Assembly: GCA_002798195.1 (NCBI GenBank)
Contig: NWQM01000012.1
Coordinates: forward strand, 1-64,000
Source: Lysobacteraceae bacterium NML03-0222
Lineage (GTDB): Bacteria > Pseudomonadota > Gammaproteobacteria > Xanthomonadales > Xanthomonadaceae
Length of the DNA: 64,000 nt
Direction of reading: 5' to 3'
The position numbers and the translations under genes were made by a program. This document shows positions 25,315 through 34,460 of the stretch, in pieces (position 1 is the first letter of the stretch; the number at the start of each line of letters is the position of its first letter). Below the pieces are notes generated by a model that worked only from the letters and a program-made list of their open reading frames with translations, ran no database searches and had not been told where the DNA came from.

Positions 25315-25403
25315 GGCGTTTGCGGCAGGCGGACGGCGTTTGCCTGATGGCGCGGGTGGTTCGCGGTGGCTGTGGTGGTCATTTTGGCTCCTGTTTCAAT
25401 TTT

Positions 25404-25424
25404 TTCTTGAAAAAGATTCAAGAA
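25404..25424. promoter_or_regulatory. Probable LysR operator
   Basis: A perfect dyad TTCTTGAA-AAAGA-TTCAAGAA midway in the divergent LysR/MFS gap, with the T-N11-A character of LysR sites and A/T-rich flanks. Confidence 0.65.
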
Positions 25425-25493
25425 TACACCGGTTTATCTGGGTAATCAAAAAGCGGATAGTGCGCGCTTTTCCACGATAAGAAAAGGATGCCC

Positions 25494-26687
25494 ATGCCGC
25501 TTTCTGCCCCTCAACGCCTGCCGCTGGCGGTGTATGCGCTGACCATTGGCGCGTTCGGCATCGGTACGACCGAGTTCGTGATCATGGGGCTGTTGGTGCA
25601 GGTGGCCGCCGAGTTGCAGGTGACGCTGCCGCAGGCGGGCGGGCTGATTTCCGCTTATGCGCTGGGGGTGTTTTTCGGCGCGCCGCTGCTCACCCTGGCC
25701 ACGCGGCGCTTGCCGCACAAGGCCACGCTGTTGGGGCTGATGGTGGTGTTTACCCTGGGCAATCTGGCCTGCGCGCTGGCGCCCAGCTATGGCTGGCTGC
25801 TGGCGGCGCGGGTGTTGACGGCGCTGGCGCACGGCAGCTATTTCGGCGTGGGGTCGGTGGCGGCGGCGCAGCTGGCGCCGCCGGACAGGCAGGCGCAGGC
25901 GATTGCCCTGATGTTTACCGGGCTGACGCTGGCCACCTTGCTGGGCGTGCCCGCCGGAGCCTGGCTGGGTTTGCACTACGGTTGGCGCTCGACCTTTTGG
26001 GCGGTAACGGCCATTGGCGCGCTGGCGGCGCTGGTGGTGCTGGCCTTGGTGCCGCGCAGGCAGGCCGATGCGCCGCCGGGCCGGGTGCGCGATGAGGTGC
26101 GCCAAGCGCTGCGCCTGCCGGTGCTGCTGGGGCTGGGCATGACGGTATTGGGCTTTGGCGGCCTGTTCGTGGTGCACAGCTATATCCAGCCCATTCTGAT
26201 GGAGGCGGCCGGATTTGCCGAAAGCGCGGTCGCGCCCATCCTGCTGCTGTTCGGCGTGGGCATGGTCATCGGCGGCCTCGCGGGCGGCAAGCTGGCCGAT
26301 CGCGGCGTGGCGCGCGCGTTGCTGATCAGCCTGCCGGGGCTGGCCGCCGTGCTGGCCCTGATGACCGCCGCCTTGCCCAGCCGCCCGGCGGCGGCAGGGT
26401 TCTCTCTGCTGCTGGGCGCGGCCGCCTTTGCCACCGTGCCCGCGCTGCAAATGTGGGTGCTGCAACGCGCAGGCCGGGCGCAAAGCCTGGCCTCCAGCCT
26501 CAACATCGGCGCGTTCAACCTGGGCAATGCCATTGGCGCGTGGTTGGGCGGCGTGGTCATCGCCCAGGGGCTGGGCCTGCACGTACTGCCGTTGTTCGCT
26601 GCTGTCATGCCGCTGCTGGCCACGATTGTGGCCTGGGCGGCCATCCGGCGCGAGCGCTTGCGCCGACCTGAAAACCTTTCCCATTGA
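25494..26687 (+). CDS. MFS efflux transporter (AraJ/YdhP-like, DHA1)
   Basis: A 397-residue permease with 12 predicted helices. It opens with LPLAVYALTIGAFGIGTTEF, typical of the DHA1 arabinose-efflux/multidrug group. A loop motif ATRRLPHK lies between helices 2 and 3. ATG 25494 has AAAAGG at six bases; an ATG at 25488 overlaps that site and is less likely. It is followed after 19 bases by an aldo/keto reductase gene. Confidence 0.87.
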   Translation: MPLSAPQRLPLAVYALTIGAFGIGTTEFVIMGLLVQVAAELQVTLPQAGGLISAYALGVFFGAPLLTLATRRLPHKATLLGLMVVFTLGNLACALAPSYGWLLAARVLTALAHGSYFGVGSVAAAQLAPPDRQAQAIALMFTGLTLATLLGVPAGAWLGLHYGWRSTFWAVTAIGALAALVVLALVPRRQADAPPGRVRDEVRQALRLPVLLGLGMTVLGFGGLFVVHSYIQPILMEAAGFAESAVAPILLLFGVGMVIGGLAGGKLADRGVARALLISLPGLAAVLALMTAALPSRPAAAGFSLLLGAAAFATVPALQMWVLQRAGRAQSLASSLNIGAFNLGNAIGAWLGGVVIAQGLGLHVLPLFAAVMPLLATIVAWAAIRRERLRRPENLSH

Positions 26688-26706
26688 TACCCAAGGAGTC
26701 ATCCCT

Positions 26707-27750
26707 ATGCAATACCGCTTCCTCGGCCAATCCGGCCTGAAAGTTTCCGCCTTCGGCTTCGGCGTGGGCACCTTTGGCGGCAAAGGGCCGCTGTTTTCCG
26801 CCTGGGGCGATACCGATGCCCAGTCGGCGCGCCGCCTGCTGGACATTGCCATCGACGCCGGCGTCAACTTCTTCGACACCGCCGACGTCTATTCCGACGG
26901 CGAATCCGAGCGCGTGCTGGGCGAAGCCATGCGCGGGCGGCGCGACCGGCTCATCCTCTCCACCAAAACCGCGCTGCGCCTGGGCGAAGGCGTCAACGAC
27001 GCCGGCGCGTCCCGCCACCGCCTCTTGCGCGCGGTGGACGCCAGCTTGCAGCGCCTGGGCACGGATTACATCGACCTCTTGCAACTGCACGCCTTCGACG
27101 CCCGCGCTCCGCTGGAAGAAACCTGGCGCACCCTCGATGATCTGGTGCGCGCGGGCAAGCTGCGCTATGTCGGCGTCTCCAACTACGCCGGCTGGCAGTT
27201 GATGAAAGCGCTTGGTATCAGCGAACGCCGCGGCTGGGCGCGGCCGGTGGCGCATCAGGTGTACTACTCGCTGATTGGCCGCGATTACGAATGGGAGCTG
27301 ATGCCGCTGGCGCTTGACCAAGGCGTGGGCGCAGTGGTATGGAGCCCGCTGGGCTGGGGACGGCTGACCGGCAAACTGCACCGCGGCCAGCCCCTGCCTG
27401 CAGGCAGCCGCCTGCACCAAACCGCGCAATTTGCCCCGCCCGTGGCCGACGAACACCTGTGGCGCGTCACCGATGCGCTGGACGCCATCGCCGCCGATAC
27501 CGGCCGCCCCGTACCGCAAATCGCGTTCAACTGGCTGCTGCAACGCCCCAGCGTCAGCACCGTGTTGATCGGCGCGCGCAATGAAGCGCAACTCCAGCAA
27601 AACCTCGCCGCCGCCGACTGGGCGCTCAGCGCCGAACACATGGCGCAACTGGACGCCGCCAGCTTCCGCATGCCGCCCTATCCCTACTACCCCTACTGGA
27701 ACGGCCAGTTCGCCGAACTCAACCCGCCGCCGGTGGCTGGAGCCGTTTAG
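26707..27750 (+). CDS. Aldo/keto reductase
   Basis: A 347-residue NADPH-dependent reductase of the AKR/YajO-like group. It has the catalytic Asp/Tyr region NFFDTADVYSDGESE, Lys in LSTKTALR, and His in LLQLHAFD. The NADPH-binding WSPLGWGRLTGK and STVLIGARNEAQL are present. It probably reduces aldehydes or ketones. It forms a unit with the preceding MFS gene; CAAGGAG lies before the ATG. Confidence 0.88.
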   Translation: MQYRFLGQSGLKVSAFGFGVGTFGGKGPLFSAWGDTDAQSARRLLDIAIDAGVNFFDTADVYSDGESERVLGEAMRGRRDRLILSTKTALRLGEGVNDAGASRHRLLRAVDASLQRLGTDYIDLLQLHAFDARAPLEETWRTLDDLVRAGKLRYVGVSNYAGWQLMKALGISERRGWARPVAHQVYYSLIGRDYEWELMPLALDQGVGAVVWSPLGWGRLTGKLHRGQPLPAGSRLHQTAQFAPPVADEHLWRVTDALDAIAADTGRPVPQIAFNWLLQRPSVSTVLIGARNEAQLQQNLAAADWALSAEHMAQLDAASFRMPPYPYYPYWNGQFAELNPPPVAGAV

Positions 27751-27763
27751 CCAGTGCGCCAAA

Positions 27764-27784
27764 CTCACGCTCGCTTTGCGTGAG
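27764..27784. terminator. Weak hairpin between convergent AKR and MarR genes
   Basis: Seven-base arms CTCACGC/GCGTGAG with a seven-base loop, 14 bases after the AKR stop. No T-run. It is likely the only terminator-like element in this 43-base convergent gap. Confidence 0.4.
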
Positions 27785-27793
27785 CGCCTATGC

Positions 27794-28324
27794 TCACGAG
27801 TTCTCTGCTTCCCCCTCCAACACCCGCAGCAGGGCGGCAAGGCCGGCATCGAGTTGCTGGCGGGCCTCGGGCGGCAGGGCGGCGAGCAGGCGGGCTTCGT
27901 TGTCCACGTGGGGGGGGAGGGCGGCTTCGATCAGCGCCTTGCCGCTGTCGGTCAGCTGCACCAGCAGGCTGCGGGCGTCGTCGGGGTTGGGCAGGCGGCG
28001 GATCCAGCCTTGCGCTTCCAGTTGTTTGAGGCGCTGGGTCATGGTGCCGGAGGTGATCATCAGCGCCGCGAACAGGGCGGTGGGGCTCAGCGTATAGGGC
28101 GCGCCGCTGCGGCGCAGGGTGGCGAGCACGTCGAAGCCGCCGCTGCTGAGGCCATGTTCGGCAAAGACGGTTTCAAGCCGGGGCTGGATCAGCGCGGCGC
28201 AGCGCTTGAGGCGGCCGATCAGCGCCATGTCGGCGGTGGGCAGTTCAGGCAGCTCGCGCTGCCATTGGGCGACGATGGCGTCCACGGCATCGGGCGTTGC
28301 TTCGTGATCGGGGTGGGCTTTCAT
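27794..28324 (-). CDS. MarR-family transcriptional regulator
   Basis: A 176-residue winged-helix regulator. The recognition region is LSPTALFAALMITSGTMTQRLKQLE and the wing is RRLPNPDDARSLLVQLT (key residues DDARS). It is divergent from a DMT transporter across 109 bases that contain two dyads of MarR form, so it probably represses both genes until a ligand binds. Confidence 0.88.
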   Translation of the reverse strand: MKAHPDHEATPDAVDAIVAQWQRELPELPTADMALIGRLKRCAALIQPRLETVFAEHGLSSGGFDVLATLRRSGAPYTLSPTALFAALMITSGTMTQRLKQLEAQGWIRRLPNPDDARSLLVQLTDSGKALIEAALPPHVDNEARLLAALPPEARQQLDAGLAALLRVLEGEAENS

Positions 28325-28356
28325 GGGTGGCTCCTTGGCGGGCGACAGGCGGTCAT

Positions 28357-28378
28357 TTTATCTTGACTTAAAGATAAA
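28357..28378. promoter_or_regulatory. MarR operator 1 (proposed)
   Basis: Perfect dyad TTTATCTT-GACTTA-AAGATAAA, 33 bases upstream of the MarR start. Confidence 0.65.
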
Positions 28379-28393
28379 TGGCGAGCAGAATGG

Positions 28394-28417
28394 ATTTGTC
28401 TTTAATTGAAGATAAAT
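28394..28417. promoter_or_regulatory. MarR operator 2 (proposed)
   Basis: Dyad ATTTGTCTT-TAATTG-AAGATAAAT, one mismatch, the same half-site and six-base spacer as operator 1. It ends 17 bases before the transporter ATG. TTGTCT-like and ATAAAT elements overlap it, so repressor binding would block the promoter. Confidence 0.65.
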
Positions 28418-28433
28418 CGAGCGAGACGCATCC

Positions 28434-29318
28434 ATGAATCCGCATTCCACCCGTTATCCCCTGCTGCTGCTGACCACGGCGCTGGCGCCGCTGATCTGGG
28501 GCAGCACGTATTTGGTCACCACCGAGTTTCTGCCGCCGGATCGGCCTTTTTACGCGGCTTTGCTGCGCTGCCTGCCCGCCGGGCTGTTGTTGCTGTTGTG
28601 GACACGGCGCTGGCCGCAGCGCGGCGAGTGGCTGCGTTTGCTGCTGTTGGGCGTGCTCAATATCGGCCTGTTTCAGGCCATGCTGTTTGTGGCCGCCTAT
28701 CGCCTGCCGGGCGGGCTGGCGGCCATTCTCACTTCGACGCAAATCCTGATGGTGTTGGCGCTGTCCTGGCTGTTGGGGCGGCAGCCGCAGCCCAGGGCGG
28801 CGTGGTACTGGGCGCTGGCGGGCGTGGCCGGTATTGCGCTGCTGGTGTATTCGCCGCAGGCGCGGTTCGATGCGCTGGGCATGGTCGCGGCGCTGGCCGG
28901 GGCGGCCTCGATGGCGCTGGGGCTGTGGTTTTCCAAGCGCTGGCAGTCGTCCATGCCGCTGCTGGCTTTTACCGGTTGGCAGCTGGTGGCTGGCGGCCTG
29001 TTTCTGCTGCCGTTGGCGCTGTGGCTGGAAGCGCCGCTGCCGGCGCTGACCCTGCGCCACTGGGGCGGCTACCTGTATTTGTGCCTGGTGGGCGCGGTGC
29101 TGGCCTATGCGCTGTTTTTCCGCGGCATCCGCCTGCTGCCGCCTGCGGTGGTGTCCTCGCTGGGCCTGCTCAGCCCGGTGTGCGCCTTCGCGCTGGGCTG
29201 GGTGTTTCTCGACCAGCGCCTGAGCCTGCCCGCGCTGCTGGGCTTCGGGCTGGTGCTGTGCGCCATCTACGGCGTGCAACGCGCCTTGCAGGGCAACGCT
29301 TCCGGGGCCTCTGCATGA
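28434..29318 (+). CDS. DMT/EamA-family transporter (YedA-like)
   Basis: A 294-residue membrane protein with ten predicted helices in two EamA halves (WGSTYLVTTEFLPPDRPFY near the start; GAVLAYALFFRGIRLLPPAV in the second half). Probably a metabolite or drug exporter. It is divergent from MarR. A second long frame in the same place (28406-29338) is a shadow. Confidence 0.87.
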   Translation: MNPHSTRYPLLLLTTALAPLIWGSTYLVTTEFLPPDRPFYAALLRCLPAGLLLLLWTRRWPQRGEWLRLLLLGVLNIGLFQAMLFVAAYRLPGGLAAILTSTQILMVLALSWLLGRQPQPRAAWYWALAGVAGIALLVYSPQARFDALGMVAALAGAASMALGLWFSKRWQSSMPLLAFTGWQLVAGGLFLLPLALWLEAPLPALTLRHWGGYLYLCLVGAVLAYALFFRGIRLLPPAVVSSLGLLSPVCAFALGWVFLDQRLSLPALLGFGLVLCAIYGVQRALQGNASGASA

Positions 29319-29488
29319 GTTTGATTGAGCTCCTGTAAGGAGCGTCAGAACGGTAAGTAGGGCGTGGCGGTTGATGCCCCTTTCCCGCAAGCATGAAGTC
29401 GTGCTGCCTTGCAGCAGGCGTTTTTGTCACCATATTGCCGTGAATTGAGTGGCCATCCCGGCTTGCCACAAAATAGCCTGAAACACAG

Positions 29489-29875
29489 ATGAATGAACTG
29501 CTTGCCTTTCTGCGCGGGGTGGTGCTGCGCGGCAAGAACGCTGTGAAGATGGCGGACGTGCGCCAGGTGCTGGGCGGCAACGGCTTTGATGATGTGCGCA
29601 CCTGGATACAAAGCGGCAATATCGCGCTGAGAACCGACCAGGATGCCAAGGCCACCGCCGCGCGCATTCAGTCGCTTTTGCTTGCGCATTATCGTCGCAA
29701 TGCGTTTTTGGAAAATAAGCTCGGCCAGGTGTTGACCACGGGCAATGGCGATACCCTGCGCAAGATGATGGATTTACTGAGAAGCCCCCATGAACACAGC
29801 CGCATTGAACTGGCATCTTTCCCACACCTACCAAACCCTGCCGCCGCTGTTTTATTCGGCCGTGGCGCCTGCTGA
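29489..29875 (+). pseudogene. Truncated DUF1697 protein
   Basis: The first 60 or so residues (LLAFLRGVVLRGKNAVKM, then FDDVRTWIQSGNIAL) match the DUF1697 N-terminus. Those proteins are usually about 170-180 residues. Here the frame ends after 128 residues, and the C-terminal part looks unrelated. It overlaps the SelO start at 29790 by 86 bases. Best read as a decayed or C-terminally replaced gene, though a shortened functional protein is possible. Confidence 0.6.
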
Positions 29876-31286
29876 TTTTCCCGCGCCGCAAACCGTGCTG
29901 TTCAACAGCGCGCTGGCGGCTGAGCTGGGGCTGTTGCCCGCTGCGGATGCGGCCATTGACCGCCAAGCGGTGACGGAAGTGTTTGCCGGCAACCGCTTTC
30001 CCGAAGGCGCCCGGCCGATTGCGCAGGCCTATGCCGGACATCAATTCGGGCATTTCACTCGGCTGGGCGATGGCCGCGCCCTGCTGTTGGGCGAGCAGAT
30101 CACGCCCGATGGGCAGCGCATCGACATCCAGCTCAAGGGCAGCGGGCCGACGCCGTATTCACGCCGGGGCGATGGCAAAGCGGCGCTGGGGCCGATGCTG
30201 CGCGAATACCTCATCAGCGAGGCCATGCACGCGCTGGGCATCCCGACCACGCGCAGCCTGGCCGTGGTGTCCACGGGCGAGCACATCCGTCGCGAGCGCC
30301 TGCTGCCCGGCGCGGTGTTGACCCGTACCGCGCAAAGCCATATCCGCGTGGGTACCTTTGAATTTGCAGCGGCCAGTGGCGAGATAGCAAATCTGCGCGC
30401 GCTGGCCGATTACGCCTTGCAGCGGCATTTCCCCGAAGTGCTGGTAGAAAAGCCGGCGCATCCCTATCCGGGCCTGCTGCGCGCGGTCATCGCCCGGCAG
30501 GCGGCGCTGCTTGCCCGCTGGCAAACCGTCGGCTTCATCCACGGCGTGATGAATACCGACAATATGTCCATCCCAGGCCTGACCATCGACTACGGCCCCT
30601 GCGCCTTCATGGATGCCTACGACCCGGCTACGGTGTTCAGCTCCATCGACCGCGACGGCCGCTACCGCTATGAAAACCAGCCGTCGATGGCGCAATGGAA
30701 TCTGGCGCGACTGGCCGAGGCGCTGCTGCCCTTGCTGGATGCGGATGAAAAAACCGCCATCGACATCGCCAACGCAGAGTTGCGGAAATTTGCGCCGCTT
30801 TTCAACCAGCATTACCAGCAAGGCATGACGCGCAAACTCGGCATTTTCGAGCCGCAAGAAACCGATACCGCCTTGCTGGATGACTTGCTGCAACGCATGC
30901 AGGCCAAGGCCGCCGATTACACCCATACCTTCGTGCGGCTGACGCTGGACATGCTTGATGCCGATGGCGCGTATCTCGATGGTACGCACGCCCTGTTTGC
31001 CGACCCGGCCTTCACCCAATGGCACACCCGTTGGCAGGCGCGACTGGCCGAACAAGCGCAGGGCAGGGCGGAGATTGCCGCCCTGATGCAGTCGGCCAAC
31101 CCGTTTGTCATCCCGCGCAACCACCGCGTGGAAGCAGCGCTGGCCGCAGCCGAGGCAGGCGATATGCAGCCCTTCAATGCCCTGCTGGCCGCCTTGCAAA
31201 AACCGTTTGACTACAGCGCCGAGCGCCACTGGCAACGCCTGCCCGATGCGCCGACGCCGGGCTACCAGACCTTTTGCGGGACGTGA
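29790..31286 (+). CDS. selO: SelO (YdiU) protein adenylyltransferase
   Basis: A 498-residue pseudokinase-fold AMPylase that transfers AMP to Ser/Thr/Tyr of redox proteins. The hallmark segments are RLGDGRALLLGE, QLKGSGPTPYSRRGDGKA, HALGIPTTRSLAVV and GVMNTDNMSI with TIDYGPCAFMDAYDP. No in-frame TGA precedes the end. The C-terminus is QTFCGT, so it uses Cys, not selenocysteine. The start MNTAALNWHLSHTY fits the family. Confidence 0.93.
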   Translation: MNTAALNWHLSHTYQTLPPLFYSAVAPADFPAPQTVLFNSALAAELGLLPAADAAIDRQAVTEVFAGNRFPEGARPIAQAYAGHQFGHFTRLGDGRALLLGEQITPDGQRIDIQLKGSGPTPYSRRGDGKAALGPMLREYLISEAMHALGIPTTRSLAVVSTGEHIRRERLLPGAVLTRTAQSHIRVGTFEFAAASGEIANLRALADYALQRHFPEVLVEKPAHPYPGLLRAVIARQAALLARWQTVGFIHGVMNTDNMSIPGLTIDYGPCAFMDAYDPATVFSSIDRDGRYRYENQPSMAQWNLARLAEALLPLLDADEKTAIDIANAELRKFAPLFNQHYQQGMTRKLGIFEPQETDTALLDDLLQRMQAKAADYTHTFVRLTLDMLDADGAYLDGTHALFADPAFTQWHTRWQARLAEQAQGRAEIAALMQSANPFVIPRNHRVEAALAAAEAGDMQPFNALLAALQKPFDYSAERHWQRLPDAPTPGYQTFCGT

Positions 31287-31369
31287 GTTGAGCCCGCAGA
31301 TGGCGCGCCTTGCTCAGTGGGGGGCGTAAAGTCATATCCAATCACGGTGTATCCGCACCCTTTGTAGGG

Positions 31370-31927
31370 TCATGTGCTTTCTTGCCAATGGCCGAGTGCT
31401 TGTTGCAAGGCAATTACTTGCGCCTGTGCCTGCTCCGGCTGGAAATGAGGCGAATATGGATTCATGAAGCCGTGATGTGTGCCGACTTGTAGCGTGCAAT
31501 GAGCGCCCGTAGCGGCCAATGCCGGAAAAAGAGCACCGGGCTGGAAAGTATGCTCGTGTTCAGCCCAGACCAGATGGGTCGGGCATTGGGGGCGCAAACT
31601 CAGGGCATCACGAATGCGTGAGCCGTAGTACAGCACGGCTCGGCTATGTGGATGACAGGCGTTACTGGCGATGGCCTGCCAGGCGCTGCTGGCGCCTACG
31701 CTAAAGCCCACGATGAATACGGGCGCTCCAGCCATGGCCCGGGCAATCTGCTCGGAATATGTCCTTAACCCATGCCGGGCATGGAAGGCGGCGACTGCCG
31801 CCTGCTCGCTTTCATGCGGATGTCCTTCTCCCGGCCAAGGAGAAAGCCAGGTCGCATTTCCCAGTGGTGCCAGCAAGTCCCGCAAACTGGGTTGTAGCCC
31901 GTGGATGTCGGTGGCGATGATGAGCAT
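31370..31927 (-). CDS. Alpha/beta hydrolase (dienelactone hydrolase-like)
   Basis: A 185-residue alpha/beta-hydrolase with nucleophile Ser in VGFSVGASSA. A likely acid lies in the AEHEHTF region and a His in GTHHGFMNPY. It is shorter than classical dienelactone hydrolases but has the same order. Substrate unknown. It lies 29 bases after an FMN reductase gene on the same strand, likely one operon. Confidence 0.75.
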   Translation of the reverse strand: MLIIATDIHGLQPSLRDLLAPLGNATWLSPWPGEGHPHESEQAAVAAFHARHGLRTYSEQIARAMAGAPVFIVGFSVGASSAWQAIASNACHPHSRAVLYYGSRIRDALSLRPQCPTHLVWAEHEHTFQPGALFPALAATGAHCTLQVGTHHGFMNPYSPHFQPEQAQAQVIALQQALGHWQEST

Positions 31928-31956
31928 GTATGGCTATGCGGCAGGGAGGTTTTCTT

Positions 31957-32496
31957 TCACTGCCCCACCCAGTCATAAAAAGCGGCGGCAAATTTGTTAA
32001 GGAAAGCGGCGGTGTTTTCGTTGGCCACTTGCCCGTCTTCGCCCAGTGCGGTGTGGGCGCGGCTCAGGAATACTTCCGGGGCAATCAGTATGTCCGCGCC
32101 GAGGGATTGCAGGCTTTGGCGCAGGTGCAGGCCGCTGTTGATGCCGCCATAGGCGCCGGGCGAGGCGGTGACGATGGCGACTTTCTTGCCACCCCATACG
32201 CTGTGGCCAAAGGGGCGCGAGCCGATGTCGATCAGGTTTTTCATCGCCGCCGGGATGCTGCGGTTGTGCTCGGGGCTGACAATCAGTACGGCATCGGCCG
32301 CCTTGAGCTGGGCGCACACGCGATCGTAGGCGGGGATGGTTTGGCTGTCCAAGTCTTGCGTGTACAGCGGCAAGTCACCGATTTGCACTTCGTCAATGTC
32401 CACGCCTGCCGGCGCCTGGGCGGTGATATGGCGGGCGATGGCGCGGTTGATGGACTTTTGGGCAAGGCTGCCGATGACAAGGGCGATGTGGGTCAT
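31957..32496 (-). CDS. NADPH-dependent FMN reductase
   Basis: A 179-residue flavodoxin-fold enzyme with MTHIALVIGSLAQKSINRAI at the FMN phosphate loop and SPEHNRSIPAAMKNLIDIGS around the flavin. Like ChrR/YieF enzymes it probably reduces quinones or azo compounds. ATG 32496 is chosen because the extension to 32514 adds six residues without support. Confidence 0.88.
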   Translation of the reverse strand: MTHIALVIGSLAQKSINRAIARHITAQAPAGVDIDEVQIGDLPLYTQDLDSQTIPAYDRVCAQLKAADAVLIVSPEHNRSIPAAMKNLIDIGSRPFGHSVWGGKKVAIVTASPGAYGGINSGLHLRQSLQSLGADILIAPEVFLSRAHTALGEDGQVANENTAAFLNKFAAAFYDWVGQ

Positions 32497-32571
32497 GCGA
32501 TGTTCCAACGACACAAAGGGAGCACTGATTCTCGCGCAGGCGCTTGGCAGGGCAAAGCGCCTGGCGGCTCG

Positions 32572-34332
32572 TCAGTGTGCAGCGTGGCCGGATTGGCCGG
32601 TGTTTTTCAGCAGTAGCTCGCGCCCGGCAAACACCCCGCCTGCGGTTTCCTGTGCAAAGCGTTCGCTATCGCGGCGGCGCAGCTCGGCAATCACCTCATC
32701 GGCTTCCTGCGGGGTGGCGCCCAGCGCCTGTACCGCATGCCAGCCCATGCGCACGGCGGAGTCGAAGGTTTCGCGCACCACATGGTTGGCCTCGTGCTGC
32801 ACCAAATCCAGTGCGTGATGGCGATCCCAGGCGCGCACGATGAGTTGGCTGTTGGGGCAGGTATGGCGGGCGTTTTCGACGATACGGCTGGCCGCGTCCT
32901 TGTCGTCCACGCAGACCAGAATCACATCGGCACGGTGAGCGCCCGCGGCATGCAGCACATCGGCGCGGGCGCCGTCACCGTAATAGACCTTGAAGCCGTA
33001 TTTTTCCGCGTGGCGAATCACGTCCGGGTCGTTGTCGATGAGCGATACCTGCGCGCCGCGCGCCAGCACCGCCTGTCCGGCAATTTGGCCGACACGACCA
33101 AAGCCGATGATGAGCACATTGCCTTGCAGGTTTTGTGCGGCCTCCACGCCTTCCAGCGAGGCCGCCGCCGGGCGCGCCAGACGTTTGTGAATGGCCACAA
33201 TCAGTGGCGTCAGCGCCATGGAGAGCACGATGATGGCAGTCATCTTGGCATTGATTTCCGGGCTGATGACGTTCAGCTTCAGCGCTTCGGCATACAGCAC
33301 GAAGGCGAACTCGCCGCCTTGAGCCATCAGGATGGCGCGATCGAGCGCATCGGCATGGCTGCTTTTGGCAAGGCGCGCCACGCCGTAGATAACCGTGGCC
33401 TTGACTATCATTAGGGCCAGCACGCCGCCCAGAATCAGCGGCCAGTTTTTCGCCACCACGTCCAGGTCCAGCGCCATGCCCACGCCGAGGAAAAACAGGC
33501 CAAGCAACAGGCCGCGGAAAGGCTCGATGTCGGCCTCCAGTTGGTGGCGGAAGCTCGACTCGGACAGCAGCACCCCAGCGACGAACGCGCCCATCGCCAT
33601 CGACAGTCCGCCCATTTCCATCAGTAGCGCCGCACCCAGCACCACCAGCAGCGCGGCGGCGGTCATCACCTCGCGCACGCGCGATTGGGCCAGCAGCCGG
33701 AACAGCGGGTTGAGCAGCCACAGCCCGGCGGCAATCAGCGCAGCCAGTGACAGTCCGGCCAGGCCAATGCGTTGCCAGACCGGGGCGCTGCTCTGCACAG
33801 CCTCGGCCGGCGCCAGGAACGCCACCAGTGCCAGCAGCGGCACAATCAGCAAATCTTCGAACAGCAGAATCGACACCATGCGCTGACCGCGCGGGGCGAG
33901 GATGTCGCCACGCTCGGAAAGCACCTGCATCACGATGGCGGTGGAGGTCAGCACAAAGCCCGCCCCAGCCACAAATGACAGCTGCCAGGAATAGCCAAAG
34001 GCCATACCGACAAAGGTGAGCATGATCGCGGCCAGCACCACCTGCATGCTGCCCAGCCCAAAAATCTGCCGCCGCAGGCTCCACAGGTGCGAGGGCTTCA
34101 TTTCAAGACCGATGACGAACAGGAACATCACCACGCCCAGCTCGGCCACATGGATGATGGTCTGGGCATCATTGACAAGTCCCAGTCCGAACGGGCCAAT
34201 TGCCAGCCCCCCGGCCAAATAGCCGAGCACCGAGCCCAGTCCGATACGCTTGAAAATCGGCACGGCCACCACCGCTGCGCCGAGCAGCGTGACCACGCCC
34301 ACAAGTTGACTTGCATTGCCTTCAACGGCCAT
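32572..34332 (-). CDS. Kef-type monovalent cation:proton antiporter with RCK domain
   Basis: A 586-residue CPA2 protein. About 12-13 membrane helices (QLVGVVTLLGAAVVAVPIF to residue 390) are followed by a TrkA-N Rossmann domain (VLIIGFGRVGQIAGQAVL) and a short tail. This is the architecture of KefB/KefC, which exchange K+ for H+ under glutathione-adduct control. Whether it is glutathione-gated cannot be told from sequence here. Confidence 0.9.
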   Translation of the reverse strand: MAVEGNASQLVGVVTLLGAAVVAVPIFKRIGLGSVLGYLAGGLAIGPFGLGLVNDAQTIIHVAELGVVMFLFVIGLEMKPSHLWSLRRQIFGLGSMQVVLAAIMLTFVGMAFGYSWQLSFVAGAGFVLTSTAIVMQVLSERGDILAPRGQRMVSILLFEDLLIVPLLALVAFLAPAEAVQSSAPVWQRIGLAGLSLAALIAAGLWLLNPLFRLLAQSRVREVMTAAALLVVLGAALLMEMGGLSMAMGAFVAGVLLSESSFRHQLEADIEPFRGLLLGLFFLGVGMALDLDVVAKNWPLILGGVLALMIVKATVIYGVARLAKSSHADALDRAILMAQGGEFAFVLYAEALKLNVISPEINAKMTAIIVLSMALTPLIVAIHKRLARPAAASLEGVEAAQNLQGNVLIIGFGRVGQIAGQAVLARGAQVSLIDNDPDVIRHAEKYGFKVYYGDGARADVLHAAGAHRADVILVCVDDKDAASRIVENARHTCPNSQLIVRAWDRHHALDLVQHEANHVVRETFDSAVRMGWHAVQALGATPQEADEVIAELRRRDSERFAQETAGGVFAGRELLLKNTGQSGHAAH

Positions 34333-34460
34333 GAGAGAAATCCTGAAAAAACGATGGAGTTGGGCAGCCTGCCGCTGACAGCAGGGCGGGCATTGTCCGC
34401 ATCAGGCGCCAGACCGGAAGCCCGGCTGCACTCAAGCCGGCTTTGGCGGTGCCCGATGAA

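Noticed and set aside
25446..26879. 477-codon Gln/Arg/His-rich frame antisense to the MFS gene
   Set aside because: Low-complexity shadow of a hydrophobic coding region.
29470..29488. AAATAGCCTGAA just before the DUF1697 remnant
   Set aside because: About 10 of 12 matches to one uptake-sequence dialect, but single and not inverted; too weak to count.
31287..31369. Possible selenocysteine read-through or SECIS after selO
   Set aside because: The protein ends normally in Cys-Gly-Thr and the stop is followed by unrelated sequence.
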